Below, in pieces: positions 43,870 to 56,629 of a stretch of DNA of 64,000 nt. The stretch covers positions 42,227,001-42,291,000 of the forward strand of contig OX419755.1 in assembly GCA_948567375.1 (NCBI GenBank), in the 5' to 3' direction. The position numbers and the translations under genes are program-made. The first letter of the stretch is position 1. Each line of letters opens with the position of its first letter. The stretch comes from Lunularia cruciata. Lineage: Eukaryota; Streptophyta; Marchantiopsida; Lunulariales; Lunulariaceae. The notes under the pieces are model-generated. The model saw nothing but the letters and a program-made list of their open reading frames with translations, did not search any database and had not been told where the DNA came from.

Positions 43870-45290
43870 TCCTTGTCGCTAGTGAAACTTCAAACTCTTG
43901 GATGGCCAGTTGTGTATTCTAGAGATGAGAAAGAGGTTCCCATGTGGCATCATGAAAGGGATAGCCTTTCCAAAGGACCTTGTACTTTGTTTATTGTTGA
44001 TGGCCTCATTGAATGTGGCAATGCACAAGGATACGATCAACTTTGTACTCCTCATGATCATTGATATGGACAAGAGGAGAGGGAGGTTGGACTCAAGAGA
44101 AAAAAGAAGAGGGGTTAGGAAGAAAAGGTTTCAACGTAGAAATGTGAAAGATAAGGTGGATACGCATATGACATGGTAAGGCAAGTTGATAAAGAACAAG
44201 AGAGATGATTTGGGTGGCATCAAAGAGTCCTATCCAATTAGGGGCAAGTTTACAAACTTGGGTATCAAGTGGGAAGGGTAGGTTACTAGAGGATAGCATG
44301 ACTTTATCACCAACTTCAAAGGTAAGATCACAACGATGGTGGTCTGCATATTGTTTTTGACGATTTTGAGCAACAAGGAGGTGAGATTTGGCTTGTTGGA
44401 GAGATAGGGATATGGTGGTCAAGAAGGTTGAAGTATGAGGGACCTAAGTGGAAGAGGAGCAAGAAGAGAATCTGGAACAAGCGGATCTTGGCCAAAATTG
44501 AGGAAGAAAGGAGAAAATCTGGTGCTTGCATATTTGCAATTATTATATGCAAATTCTGCAATTGTAAGACATTCATCTCAATTGGTATGGTGGACATTGA
44601 CAAAGGCATGCAACATATCCTCCAAGGTATGATTGGCATGTTTGGTTTGTCCATCATTTTGAGGATGATAGGCCATGGACAAAGCAAGCTCGGTGTCGAG
44701 TATCTAGAAGAATGCTTGCCAAAACTTCCCGGTGAATTGAGGATCACGGTCAAAGATGAGTACATATTGTCAAAATAGATTTTCTCTAAGGTTGGAGCAT
44801 CCACGGTATCAAAGGTTGGTGCTAAGTGGATTTGCTTACTAAGCTTATCTTCAAATACCATAGTTGTTGTGTGTCCTTGCTTTGTCTTGGGCAAAGGTGT
44901 GATGAGATCAAAGCTCATGTGTTCCCATTGAGCAAATGGAATGGGGAGTAGTTGAAGGATTCCACTTGACTTTTGGTTGCTAGCCTTGTTACATTGGTAG
45001 CTCTCACACGATTGGACATACTCTTGAACATCTTGTGTCATGTTGGGCCTCTACCATCGGCATTGGAGGGTACCCAAGGTCTTGTCCACATCCATGTGAC
45101 CAGCTACTGGTAAATCATGGGCTTCTTGAAGGCGCACAAGTTAGAGATCACTTTTGGCTAGAACATAGATCCAATCCTCATAGAATAGAAGGCCTTCCTT
45201 GAAGGAGAAGGTGTTGTACTCCTTGTTGCATGTTGTAAGATGACCATGTACCATTTGGAAAAAGGGATCTTGTTGTAGAGCTAATCAAAA
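43870..45290 (-). pseudogene. Outer element integrase and chromodomain, degenerate
   Basis: The frames at 45041-44328 and 44422-44093 carry SFDLITPLPKTKQGHTT, DKLSKQIHLAPTFDTVDAP and QKQYADHHRCDLTFEVGDKV. Chromodomain text (YKVLWKGYPFHDATWEPLSHL) follows. Compared with the inner copy, the D-R-D-P-R-F region and the DGQTE region are shifted by indels. Confidence 0.82.
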
Positions 45291-45303
45291 CTCATTTTGG
45301 ACC

Positions 45304-45780
45304 TTGGAGTCAATTGACACCGTCGTAATTGTGGCCGTGATGAGAAGAAGAGACTTCAAATCAGGTCATTGTGATAGAGCATCAAGGACGACATGGAACA
45401 GACCTAGCTTGTACTCAAGTTTGATGTCAAACAATTGGAGTTGTTCCTTTTATCAAATCAACTTTTCGTGTGTTCCAAGTGTAAGGTCTGCAACAATGGT
45501 TTGTGATCAATTTGCATGATCACTTGTTTCCCCAAGAGAGTCATTTGGAGTCAATTGACACCGTTGTAATTGTTGCTGTGATGAGAGGAAGAGACTTCAA
45601 ATCAGGTCATTGTGATAGAGCATCAAGGATGACATGGAACAGACCTAGCTTGTACTCAAGTTTGATGTCAAACAATTGGAGTTGTTCCTCCCATCAAATC
45701 AACTTTTTGTATGTTCCAAGTGTAAGGTCTACAACAATGGTTTGTGATTAATTTGCATGATCACTTGTTTTCCCAAGAGA
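45304..45780. repeat. Tandem duplication of about 241 bp inside the outer RNase H region
   Basis: 'ttggagtcaattgacaccg' starts at 45304 and at 45545, and both copies run through 'gatcacttgttt.cccaagaga'. The inner element has a single copy of this stretch (about 39741-39972). The two copies differ at only a few positions. Confidence 0.88.
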
Positions 45781-45789
45781 TAATGCTTC

Positions 45790-46900
45790 CATCCTTGGTA
45801 ACATATACCATTGCAAGTTGTTATTGATCTCAAGCAAAGTAATGAGATCTAGTCCATCTCTGAATTCTTGTTGCAACATGGCCCTAATTGCAAAGTTAGA
45901 AGTATCAAAATCAACCATACAAGGTAGCTAAGGATCATATGATTGAAGAATGGGCCTTGAAGACACCATATGTTTCAACTTTTGGAATGCTTCTTTGTGT
46001 TTGGCGGTCCATTGGAAGCTCAAGTTCTTCCCCAAGAGGTCAAAACAATGGTGCAACCACATGAGCATAATAAGGGATGAATTGTTGGTAAAAATTGGCA
46101 AATCCATTAAATGCCCATACTTTTGTAGCATCCTTTGGAGTAGGCCAATCAATAATGGCCTTGATTTTCTCCTCTTCCATCTTGATCCCTTCCGATGAGA
46201 TCTTGTGACCCAAGAAGGTAACTTCCTTGTGCCAAAAGGCACACTTTGACTTCTAACAGTAAAATTTATAGTGGCATAATCGTCTTAGGAATTCTTGCAC
46301 ATGATTCACGTGTTTTGCCTCTTTCTTGCTATAGATTAAGATATCATCCAAGAACACCACCATGTACCAATCCAATAGTCCATCCAACACCTGATGCATC
46401 TTATCCATGAAGGTTGTTGGAGCATTAGTGAGCCCAAAAGGTAGAACTCTCTACTCAAAATGCCCATACCTTGTGCAAAAGCAGTCTTTTTCATATCCTC
46501 CCTATCAATTGGGATTTAGCCGCTGCAAAGATCCAACTTGGAAAAGTATCATGCTCCACTCAATTGATCAAGCAAGTCATTGATCCAAGGCAAGGGATAT
46601 GCATTCTTTATTGTTTTCTTATTGAGCCCATGGTAATCAATATAGAAATGAAGTCCTCCATCTTTCTTTGGAACAAATAGTACCAATGCTCCCAAAGGAG
46701 AGGTGTTATGTTGTATGAAGTCCTTCTCCAAAAACTCCATAAGTGTTATTTGCAACTCTTCTAACTCTTTTGGTGAGAGCCGATAGATTGGTCTACTCAC
46801 TAGAGTATTCCTTGGCAATAACTCAATCTTGAAGAGCATATCACAATCAAAGGGTAATCCCTTCAGCAAATCATCCAGAAACATGTCTGCAAACTCCTAA
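45790..46900 (-). pseudogene. Outer element RT and start of RNase H, degenerate
   Basis: The frame 46884-46549 has RT N-terminal motifs ([31 protein letters not shown]). Later motifs ([25 protein letters not shown]) occur around 46420-46330 in other frames. An indel is visible near 46515, where the inner copy reads 'ggaatttgccaatagccg' and the outer 'gggatttagccg'. Confidence 0.82.
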
Positions 46901-47212
46901 ACTATCTAATCAACCATAACTTGATGAGGCTCTTGACCTCCTCAGATTGTCCTTGTGCAATCGGTTTGATCTACACCATAAAAATAGACTTATCTTCCTC
47001 TAAAGCTTGCTCTATGGCTGCTTCACTAACAAACTTCCCATCTAGGGACTCATCTTTCTTCAAAGCTTGCTCTATGGCTGCTTCTTGGTAAACTTTCCAT
47101 CTTGGGACTCATTCCCCTTCAAGGCTTGCTCTATGGCTACCTTCTTGACAAACTTCCTATCTTGGGACTGACTATTTTTAGGTGTCTTACTCAGAGGTGC
47201 CAAACAACCTAA

Positions 47213-48540
47213 TCAGAAATCCCAACCTTGGTGTTGTACTTGAATTTGTTGTTGGATCCAATCAAATTGAACCTTGTGATGTTCAAGCCAAGGTAGTCCT
47301 AGAATGGCATCATAGTGTAGAGGTGCCACTACAAACCTCATACACTCCAAATACTCCTTCCCAATCTTGAAGGTAATAGGACTTGAGGTATTGAATGAAG
47401 AACCCTTTCTACCATCAACCATCATTAATCTACTTCCAATTAATGGCTTGATAAGAATATCCAATTCCTTTGCTACTTGCATAGATTTGCAATTCTTTGA
47501 ACTTCCAAAATCAACCAAAATCCTACAACCCCGATTAGATATTATACCTTGCAAGTGAAGCAAACTTGTATAGGTCAAGTCTTTGATCCCATTGGAACTA
47601 ATCAAGCTCCCAATAGGTGGCTTGAAATCTCCTATTGGAATTCCTCATTTCCTTGATCATTCCACTCCACAAACTCCATCTAGGCAACTTGTTGAGGTTG
47701 CACATTCTTGAGTGGACATTCAGCAATATGATGTCCAAATTGGCGACAATAAAAAAAACCACTATTTTGTCACAATTTCTCTCTATTTGTAGTGCCAAGT
47801 GATCTCCATTGAATGGCATCAATCTCCATTGGTGTTGGCTCCTCCACCCATGTGTAGTGTATTGGTAGGTTTTGTGGAGGTCAAGGTTGAGACAAAGTTG
47901 TTGCAACCAAGGAATCAAAACTTTTGGCCAACCGCATGGCTTCCTCTAAATGTTGTGGCTCTTGCATGGTTACCTCTAATTTGTTTCTTGACTTCAAGCC
48001 CCTCACAAATCAATTCAAAGCTTTACCTTCCAGTATATATGGAATTTGCATGATGGTGTTATGAAATAACGTGATATAATTTCTTATAGAGCCAATCTAT
48101 TTCAACTCTATCAACCTATCCCGTGTAGCTCATGTGGCATTTATAGCTTAGAATCAACTAATTATTGCACTCTTGAATTCTGCCCATGTCAAGATTGGTG
48201 CAACAATTTGTCGTTCAGCTCTCTCCACTTGAAATCTCCACCATAGTTTTGCTACTCCATCCAATTGGCTAGAAGCCAAGAGAATCTATTTTTGCTTGTC
48301 TTGCAGATTGGTAGCTTCATAATAACATTCACAGTCAAACACAAAATTCTCCACTGCACCCAAGAGATTCTTGCTTTCAAATACTTTGAGTTTAGAGAAT
48401 CAGATTTGATCTTCTCCTTCTTGAATTGGTACTCTCTCTACGAGCTCTTGTTTTCAAAGATCCCATTCGTCCAACAATCAAGTAAGGTGCTCAATTTGTT
48501 GCTACATAGCAAGGATAATTGGGCATTTCCGCCATGGTTG
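47213..48540 (-). pseudogene. Outer element gag and protease, degenerate
   Basis: The protease frame 47605-47213 carries CRILVDFGSSKNCKSMQVAKEL and AILGLPWLEHHKVQFDW. Gag is recognisable by alignment to the inner copy (about 48530-47620) but has many stops. The DFG in the protease site is shared with the inner copy. Confidence 0.8.
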
Positions 48541-48806
48541 CTACTCTATTATGCCATCCCTAATCTACATAATTTATTAACACATAAAAGCAGAACATCC
48601 ACTATTCTCCATAAGTTACAACCGGAAGCACCAAGGGTTCTTCAAATATAGTGATCATATGCATAAAATCTTACCTAAAGTGTGAGGTGATAAATTATGT
48701 GAAACAATGCTTGGATAGTACTTGGACACAAAAATCCCAATGGTTTGGTGGGATTGGATTTGGTGGTCCATAAATTACATCCATCCCATTTCTACTTTGA
48801 TACCAA

Positions 48807-49230
48807 TGTAAAAGACCAAAACCAAGGAGAGAATAGGAGAATGGAAATTCACATTAGGACACTTGAATATGGGAAAATTCTAAATGCCTAGCATGAACTT
48901 TGGCTCTTGTATATATAGGGATCCTACAAGGCACTTGAGAAGCTTCTCAAGAAGCTTACTTGAATTGCTTTCTTGGAGTGCAAGCCAAGTTAATTGAAAA
49001 GCTTCTCAAGAAGCTTCCTACTAGAAGCCGCTTACTTGGCATGCAAGCTAAGCTAGTTGGAAGCTTATAGAAGTTTCTTTCTAGAAGATAATTACTTTAG
49101 GTGCAAGCTAAGCTAACCGGAAGCTTCCAAAGAAGCTTCCTAGATACTTTTGGGATATTCAAGGCTACTTTGTCTTATTTGCTACTTTATTAGCCATATT
49201 AACTTCATTGCTAAACTCCATATTGTTACA
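48807..49230 (-). repeat. Outer element, 5' LTR
   Basis: 424 bp, TGTAAAAGACCA..TTACA on the plus strand. It retains paired GAAGCTTC palindromes (about 48959-48980 and 49000-49020), but some sites are mutated (for example GAAGCTTATAGAAG). This indicates a decayed array in the older copy. Confidence 0.9.
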
Positions 49231-51290
49231 TAGAGGTTGCGGGACTATTTCCTTATACATCCAAGCACTCCTAGATATCAATCTAGAGTAGATTGTCCTA
49301 CAAGTGGATGCTAAGAATACTATCAATAGCATCTCTTAGGCATCCATCTTTAGAGAGTTGAGGGAGGCCGGTGGATCCTTGGCAAGTCTCATTCCTTTTG
49401 TGCAGTTGTTCTATGGCTCTCTTGCTTACCTTTACTCCCAACATGGGTGGTCACAAGAGGGAGTCATCGTCTTGGAGTCAATTGTCAATACACAACAATG
49501 AGATCCTGTAGAGGGACCTTTGTTTGCCATGGCTCACTTCAAAGCTCTCTTATATACTACTTTGACCATGCCAAGTTATGTATTTTCCTCCTTAGTAGAC
49601 AATACACATTCTGGGCCACATAGATCAGATAAGATAGGCATTTGATCACTTGGACTGAGTTACACCTTGTAGGCTTGAGAGTCAAGGCGTCAAAATGCAG
49701 AGCATGGTCCCTTTCATGTATCCCTCTCCACCTTGAGCTTCTAGAGGGATGTATCACATCTACAAATGGGCTACATATCCTTGGAGTGCTAATAGGATCC
49801 AAGGATTTTGTCACATGTTTTTTAGACATTGCTCTTGCATAGGCTATTCTCCATGTGGATGATCTTCTTCTACTAGGAGATCTACAAGTGGCATTTGGTA
49901 TATTCTCCTCTATTATTGCCCATTGACCAACTTACCATCTTTGCACAATTCTCCCTTCCTTGACTTTCTTATCAAGTCTGAGAGCTTTTGATAGGAGGAT
50001 TATAGGAGTCTTTGTTGATATCATTGGACTAGGGATATTTGAGTGTGTGATAGGGGATTTGGCACATCAATAAACATCTCTACTAATCTTGTGCCAAGAG
50101 GTGAGCCTATTATCTATGAAGGAGATAGCACCAATAGCATCTTTGAGTAGTTGGGCTCTCTTGGCATCCCTAATTTCCTCATTTTGTGGTTGCCAATAGG
50201 CCAATTTGGAGACTTATGTCACCAAGGTGGAGGAGAGATCCTTTTCTCTCCAAGTGTTATTGCAGCAAATGAGAGATGATCTATCTCCATAGGCACAAAA
50301 GGACCTTCCATCCTTTGCTTCACTACCATCAGATTGGACTAGAGGTTTGCAATCTTCCTTGATGGAGTGACAACGTCAACATATGCTACATTCTCCCTTT
50401 GTTGACTTTCATTCCTCAGGCCACTAGAGCACATCTTTGCTCTTGCTTTGGAAAGAATGCAGGCTCTTGGATCCTAGCTTGACCATGCATTAGGGCATTT
50501 TGACTCACACTAGCCACTTTCTCTACACCAATGAGGTTCTACCTAGGTTTGGTCCACTCATCTGCATCTTCATTACTCACTTGTGAGTGTAGTTCTACAC
50601 TAGATGCAATAGTGGTCCATATGACATGGTGTTCTTATGGAAGATCTCATGATACCATCAAGGATACAATTTTTTCTATGGCACAAGAGAGGGAATACCT
50701 TTCTTGGAAAGGGAGTTCATATTCCTTACACACAACATTGTCAGAGTAGACTTATACTTGGTCTCAAATGATTAGGTGATAATAATAGATGTGATGGTTA
50801 TAGACCTTATGCATGATGTAGTTTAGAGAGTGTGATTACTCATCTTCCTAGATGGGTGGCAAGCAGAGTAGAAGCATGTAAGGTCTCTAAGTACAAGGGT
50901 ATCTAGTGAGGTCAACTCTTTGTTTCTTTAGCTTTGGAGTTATATGGAGCAATGGACATGACCTTCAACACATTTTTCAAGGAATACATGAGAGCTAATC
51001 ATATTAGATGCCAAGGAGTACCACTCTCATGCATAGGGTCTATTGAGCTATTGATAGCATTGGCTGGTGCAATCCATAGGAGAGCAATCACTCTAGGTGA
51101 TGCTTCTTTAGATGCTCCAGTAGTTTGTAGACCCTACAACTTGCTTAGCTCAAGTATCTTAGGTGCAGTAAGGCAGATTTCTCATATCAATACTATTGGA
51201 GCCTAGTTCCATACTACTCTTTTGTCTCTCCCTTGTATGGCTTGATGGGGTCTTCCAATCCTTCATATGTTCTACATAGTTGCATCTTTC
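49231..51290 (+). mobile_element. LINE, RT core to 3' tail
   Basis: It continues the LINE after the target duplication. Plus-strand text with stops: GCGTISLYIQALLDI, VLQVDAKNTINSIS (first RT aspartate), REAGGSLASLIPFVQLFYGS, DPVEGPLFAMAHFKALL, PSYVFSSLVDNTH (YxDD box region as L-V-D-N). Further on are FSMAQEREYLSWKGSSYSLH (50688-50745), the C-terminal domain at 50934-51206, and the tail 'cttgtatggcttgatggggt' at about 51234. Ten or more stops make it inactive. Confidence 0.8.
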
Positions 51291-51966
51291 TCTTGATCTG
51301 ATAAAAAAAGTAGAATAAAGATGAAAAGGGAAACATTTCATACATATATGCTAAATAAGTGATTAGGTTAAAAGAATTGTATTGACTATAGAGCGTCACT
51401 ACCATTGATGATGTGACTCTAAAACTGCCTTTGGTCATGTTCAAACAAATGGGAACTTGAACATAACTCAAAAATGCAGAACATGGCAGATTTGGTCCAG
51501 CTAGACAGCTTATTTTCTACTACAAATACATTAAGGGATTTAAAATTCCAAAATTTCAAAATTATAGAGGTAGAGGGTCAAAACTCCATAAAACATTACA
51601 CAAGTGGTCATAAAAGTCAAAGGTCTCAATAAAGAATTGTCTTGTATAGATTTTTATGGGTACCAAAAAGTAGGTTGATGGAGTTGGGGATTTCAATTTT
51701 ACATTTTATGGCTATATTATTATGAAGATGCAAGACTTAATTTTATAACTATATAGGATTTAATAACCAATGCACTATGGAGTTAATTCTAACCACCCAT
51801 GTTACACTAACCACCCGTACTAAGCCAATTGTAAGTGAGAAAGGGATTGTAATGGAAAACTACATGTTGAATCTGATTTGAAAATCCTCCTTCATTCTTC
51901 TACCGTTTTGAAAAAATAGTCTTGTCTCCTTGGGCTTTGCATCTCATCATGCAACTCTCGTAGGTT

Positions 51967-52262
51967 AGTAGGTTAGCATGCATGTTAGAATAGTTCCTAA
52001 TGGTAGACCATTAGAATGTTTTTTTATTCTTATTTGAAGGTGTTAGAATTGGTGAGTAAACATGCCACCTATTACCTTAGGTTAGAAGGCATGTTAAAAT
52101 AGTTCCTAATGGTACACCATTTAAATGTTTTTTATTCTTATTTGAAGGTGTTAGAATTGGTGAGTAAACATGCCTCTTATTCCCCCCACAATTGACATAC
52201 AACGTACAAGTTGCATGCAAAGGTGTTAGAATTGGTGAGTAAACACGCCGCTTATAGCTCAA
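51967..52262. repeat. Tandem repeat, two full copies and one partial, unit about 118 bp
   Basis: 'catgttaga(a)tagttcctaatggta' through 'ggtgttagaattggtgagta' with 'aacatgcc' occurs at 51967-52075 and 52086-52185. The last 40 bp recur at 52222-52262. Confidence 0.85.
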
Positions 52263-52399
52263 CAATCCCAACATAATATAGTAATGCAAGTCATACAGGC
52301 AAATTCAAATCAAAATCTGGATACTATTTATACTTTGGAAACATGGATGAATCTCTTATTCCCTCTACTATGCAATCTGAATTTGCTCCCTTCACTCCT

Positions 52400-53720
52400 C
52401 TCCTTGTTTGATTCCAAGAATTCTTGAGAAGATGGTTGCTTCTATCCCACTTCCACTTCCATCTTCAAAGGCAATAAGCAAAGGATCTAAGGATATGTTT
52501 GGTCAAGCATATGGCAAGGGTGGGTCTAGGGCTATAGTCCACACACCAAATAGCAATTTGGGTAAAACAATGAAGTGCAAAGATGACCAATTTAGGATAG
52601 CTTATCACCACCTCACAAATATTTGATTATTTAGAGGATCTAGAGCGCTTTAGTCAAATCTATGGTGGAAATAGAAAAACCAGTCCAAAAAAGCATGGCA
52701 TTCAGCTACATGGCCACTTACTTGGTTTGGTATAGGTGAGGATTTCCACCTTTCATGACTGGTGATAGACTTTACAAAAAATGATACAAGATACAAGATA
52801 CATGAAATCATACAAAGTACTCAAGAATGGAAAAACAATTGCATTGGAAAGGGTCTCACAAATAAGGACTTGAAAAAAGGATAAAGAAAAATCAAGGATA
52901 GAATCAATCATCTTTGTCCATGTTTTGAAATAATGGATTTAATGTTGGGAGGCAAAGCAAATATATCTCCCCCTACATTGGTTAGTATTGGTGTTATGGA
53001 AGAGGAAGTTTGCTTCATGGATGGAACATGCACTATTATCCCACCACCACATGAGGATGATGATAAGATGGGAGAAAATTCTCTTGAAAAATCAATTCCT
53101 TTTAGCATCTTGAGCACACAAGGGCCTTGGGATTGCATGTGTACATTTGGAAATTATGAATGTGGGTCATTGAAAGTTTTAGACAAGGATGACAATCCTT
53201 GTTTGACAAGAGACAAAGCTGAGCAACACTCTCATACGTCACAAGCAACCAAGAATCACTCAAGGAGGAATGGAGCACCAAGAGTGACAAGAGTAGACAA
53301 GAATCAAAGAGAGGAAGAGAGTCAAGAATTTCATAGGGAAGAGCAAACTAGAGATGCATCCAATGAGAAAGAGGAAGGGAATAATGAAAAAGAAAAATCC
53401 ACAAGAAGGAAGTTGATTCTTGAAAGAGGAGAAGGAACTTAAAAGCTTCCAAGATGGCCCCGATACTCACACTTGGTCTGGTTTCATTGTCATAAAATCT
53501 AGAATCTCACACCAAACTAAGAATGGAATCGATAGAATCTAAGGAGAGATATAAAATAACACAGATTGAAGCTTTGCAAGTGATTGATCTTGAGAAACAC
53601 ATGAGAGAAGTAGAGTCAAAGAAGATTTTAAAGGCAAAGAAAACTAGGTCCAATATAGAAAAGTTCCAAATCAAGAAGAGTGAGGCCAAATCTAAATGCT
53701 TTATGCCATGACACTTGAAC
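52400..53720 (+). other. Unrecognised ORF region, probably a degenerate retroelement
   Basis: Frames at 52408-52626, 52933-53442 (169 codons) and 53523-53711 follow each other on the plus strand. The second has an acidic start (MEEEVCFMDGTC, PPPHEDDDK) and a charged Glu/Lys/Arg-rich end (EEGNNEKEKSTRRK). The third is Lys/Glu-rich and could be a coiled coil. No catalytic motif or family was recognised. Confidence 0.35.
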
Positions 53721-54780
53721 TAGCTTGTGTAGGAAATCTCCAAAGGAGATTAAATGTATTATTCCCATGTTACCTAATATAGATTTAAATAATTACAATG
53801 GCTCTAGTCCCCATTACAATGTGGATCCCAAGTTCCTTGTACACAAATATAATCCAGATTTAGTTCCTTTTGGTAGTTAGAACAAGACTGAAGAATAGTC
53901 AAGAAATGGAAATTATAGTTAAGAGCTCTAGTCCGCTCACCTTGTGCTTATTAGTACCAGAGTGACTAAATAGGCAAGACTGTGAGAGTTTAGAGCTCTA
54001 GTATACCCAATATAAACTTATGTTGTATATAAATTTTACCAAGTTGTTTTGGGTATCCAATATACCAATATGCCACATGTTTATTCTTTGTTTGGCAATG
54101 ATTATTTTGATGTTTCCATGTGAATCATTGAGTAGTTCTCTAGCTGTAGAATTTTCTCTAGAATTCACCCATGATAGAATAATTTGTATAATTCACCTAT
54201 AACAAGATAATTTAATTATGATTGGAGAACTACATAAGAAGAGAAGAATATGAGAACTTCAAAGCTACCAAAGCAGATAACACTCTAACACTTATACTTG
54301 ATAAATTTTTAAATCTTGTCATTTATAACACAAAGTATCCAAATTTTGAGAGCGCGACTATCCATATCTAAACACTTGGTTAGCACGGATCCAAACACAT
54401 TTTTTGGTTTAATCTATGTAGACTATGCAATCCGTGCAAACCACCACAAGTTTGTGCGGGACACATCCCAAATGTGTACATGTGAATATGCTCTACACTC
54501 TCCATTTTCAAGTTGATTCAAACAATATAAAGCTCTAAACATGTTCACATTAATAGTGTCAATTAATATTGCAAGTTTGTATGCCCAATATAAAAAAGTA
54601 TATACAAGAGGAAATGGTGTAAAAAATATAGAAAGGCACTAAAGGCCAAGCCTAAGATCTAGTGTGCATATCTCTTGAGTGCATCATGTAACCTCCAATA
54701 TAAGGCATATCTAATAGAATAAGGACTATAACACCACATCCATCTCTTCTCCCAAGCATGCATCAAAGGCTCACTAAATG
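53721..54780. other. AT-rich spacer, nothing recognised
   Basis: Short frames only, no motif and no repeat seen by eye. Confidence 0.45.
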
Positions 54781-54799
54781 CTCTCTTTGAAAGCTCAAA

Positions 54800-56400
54800 A
54801 GGGTCAAAACTATAATCCCTCAATCTACCACTTGTCCAGTATCCTCCTCTAGGTATCTAATGGCTAGAGCCATCAAAGCCCTAAATCTATTTAGAGGTGA
54901 GACAAGGAGATGAAATAATGAAGTGTATGAAGTACTAAGAGTATCCATCAATGACAAAGGTGGAGGATATATAGCTCCATGAGGATTGTTCCTACAATAA
55001 GAAAGATCTTCTCCATCCACAAAAAAATATATCTTGGATAGATAACCCTATTGAGGTAAAAGTACTATATGGTCTAACCATAAAACCTCTAAACTCATCA
55101 AAATATCCATTTGTCTTGGTGAGGTATGTCATTAAATGTGAACCGGTGTGAACTCTTGCCGATAGGTGACCAAGCTCTCACATAGAATGCAATAGGGTCT
55201 CTACATTGCACTTTGGACCACAAGTCTATATAATCACCTCAAAGTGAGAGATGTAATACTCCATAAACACTCTAATGCCAAGATGCATAATATACTATGA
55301 AGTACTTCTTGTGGTAAAGTAGCACCATCTCTTCTTCATGGTTTTGGAACACCAATCCAAGAAATGAGGTCTATTAGGATCTCTCACAACTTTTATGCAA
55401 CTCAAATCTAACACTAGAATCTTCCTCCTTAAATCTATATAAAAGATGATGTGAGGAATGAATAATCTAAATAGACTCATCTTCTCTCTCAAATGAGTGA
55501 GTCTCTGTACCTCATCACTCACAGATGCCTTCTACTCTTGAAGCCACAAGCACTGACTGTAAGTACCCCAAAAACTTAGAAGGGGTGTAATACTATCCCC
55601 AATGTGAGGTCTCCATGATACAATATCCTCTCCAAAATGCAAGTAAGGCTCCTCTCTTGAGCCACCTACAAGACTCAACCAAGTTTACTAGATCAAGTAG
55701 CTCACAAAGAAGATGCTCTCCCATTTGATGGAGTAGTAGTCTATCTAGCATGATGCACTCTGGATGAAGAACTTGCAATATGTGGTGGTGGTGGTGTGGG
55801 TGTAAGGAGAGCCTCTCTTTTTGGTAGGATCTCTAAATAGACTACCAGTCTAAGTCCTTATGTGTGTAAAAAAAGCCTTGCTCTAGGTTTGAGTCTCTAT
55901 ATCAACTAAACTAGCCTCTCTTTGAGCCCCTACTACACCATAAGGGCCATCACCATGATCTGTTTGAATTCCTACCTCATTTGGGAGAAGCTCTCAAGGA
56001 TAATATAACATATTTGCCTCTAACTACTCTTTAGCCTCCTAGCAAGCATCCTCATACGCTACCCTAAGAGTATCTAGCTGATTAATCACCTCATGTACTT
56101 CCCTCCTGGTCTTCTCCAATAGTTCCATAATAATGGAAAACTCTCTCATATACCATATCTCTTGAACTTTATATCCTTCTGCTCTCTCCTTGATATCTCT
56201 CATGAGTCCTTCCAACTTAGTAAGTCTCTCCACTTGAGCTCTCACATCACATTCTCTCTCCCTAATAACTCTAACTAGCTCTACTAATTTCTTGCTCATA
56301 GTATTCTCCTCAATAAATAGATGCATCTCACTCTTTGTTAGTCTACTCTCTCTCTCTCTCAAACACAAATGTGCACCTCAAGCTGGAACTACTCCTCCCT
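54800..56400 (-). pseudogene. Degenerate coding region of unknown family, with a coiled-coil part
   Basis: Minus-strand frames at 56368-56039, 55778-55593, 55522-55295 and 55020-54820 lie in order. The first (109 codons) is heptad-like and charged (REREC, AQVERLTKLEGL, ELLEKTRREV), suggesting a coiled coil. The others include HLREKMSLFRLFIPHI and LMALAIRYLEEDTGQ. Separate stops between them suggest one eroded ORF, likely from a mobile element. I do not recognise it. Confidence 0.35.
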
Positions 56401-56620
56401 TTGTGCAAGTATTCACTCATGCTCAACTAGCCTACTCTCCCTCTCACTTAGAAGATACTCCTCTAGCCTAGTATGCCTTCTTGCTCTCCTAGTCTCTTCT
56501 CATGAGAGTCTAGCTCACTCTCATCTGCAATGCAAATGTGCTCCTCTCTAGGGATACTTGATAGTGATGTTAATGGAGGTAGCACAACTCTCTCTCTCTC
56601 TCTAGACTATATGGATGATT
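56340..56620. repeat. Short CT-rich microsatellite tracts
   Basis: 'ctctctctctctc' near 56346 and 'ctctctctctctctag' near 56590, with C/T-rich sequence between. Confidence 0.7.
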
Positions 56621-56629
56621 ATTGTGCTC

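Larger units (their letters stand above)
37772..49230 (-). mobile_element. Outer chromodomain Ty3/gypsy retrotransposon, minus strand, carrying a nested relative
   Basis: The 5' LTR is 48807-49230. The minus strand then reads the primer site TGGTATCAAAGTAG (tRNA-Met type). Gag follows at about 48540-47610, protease at 47605-47213, RT at about 46885-46300, RNase H at about 46240-45300, integrase at about 45280-44330 and a chromodomain at about 44060-43900 (EEYKVDRILV, YKVLWKGYPFHDATWEPLSHL). The 3' LTR is split into 37772-37800 and 43496-43843 by the inner element. Numerous stops and indels make every ORF non-functional. Ends are TGTAA..TTACA and the target duplication is TAGAG. Confidence 0.88.

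Noticed and set aside
37801-49230. Chromodomain elements as a possible intact autonomous retrotransposon
   Set aside because: Gag, RNase H and chromodomain of the inner copy have stops, and the outer copy has many indels.
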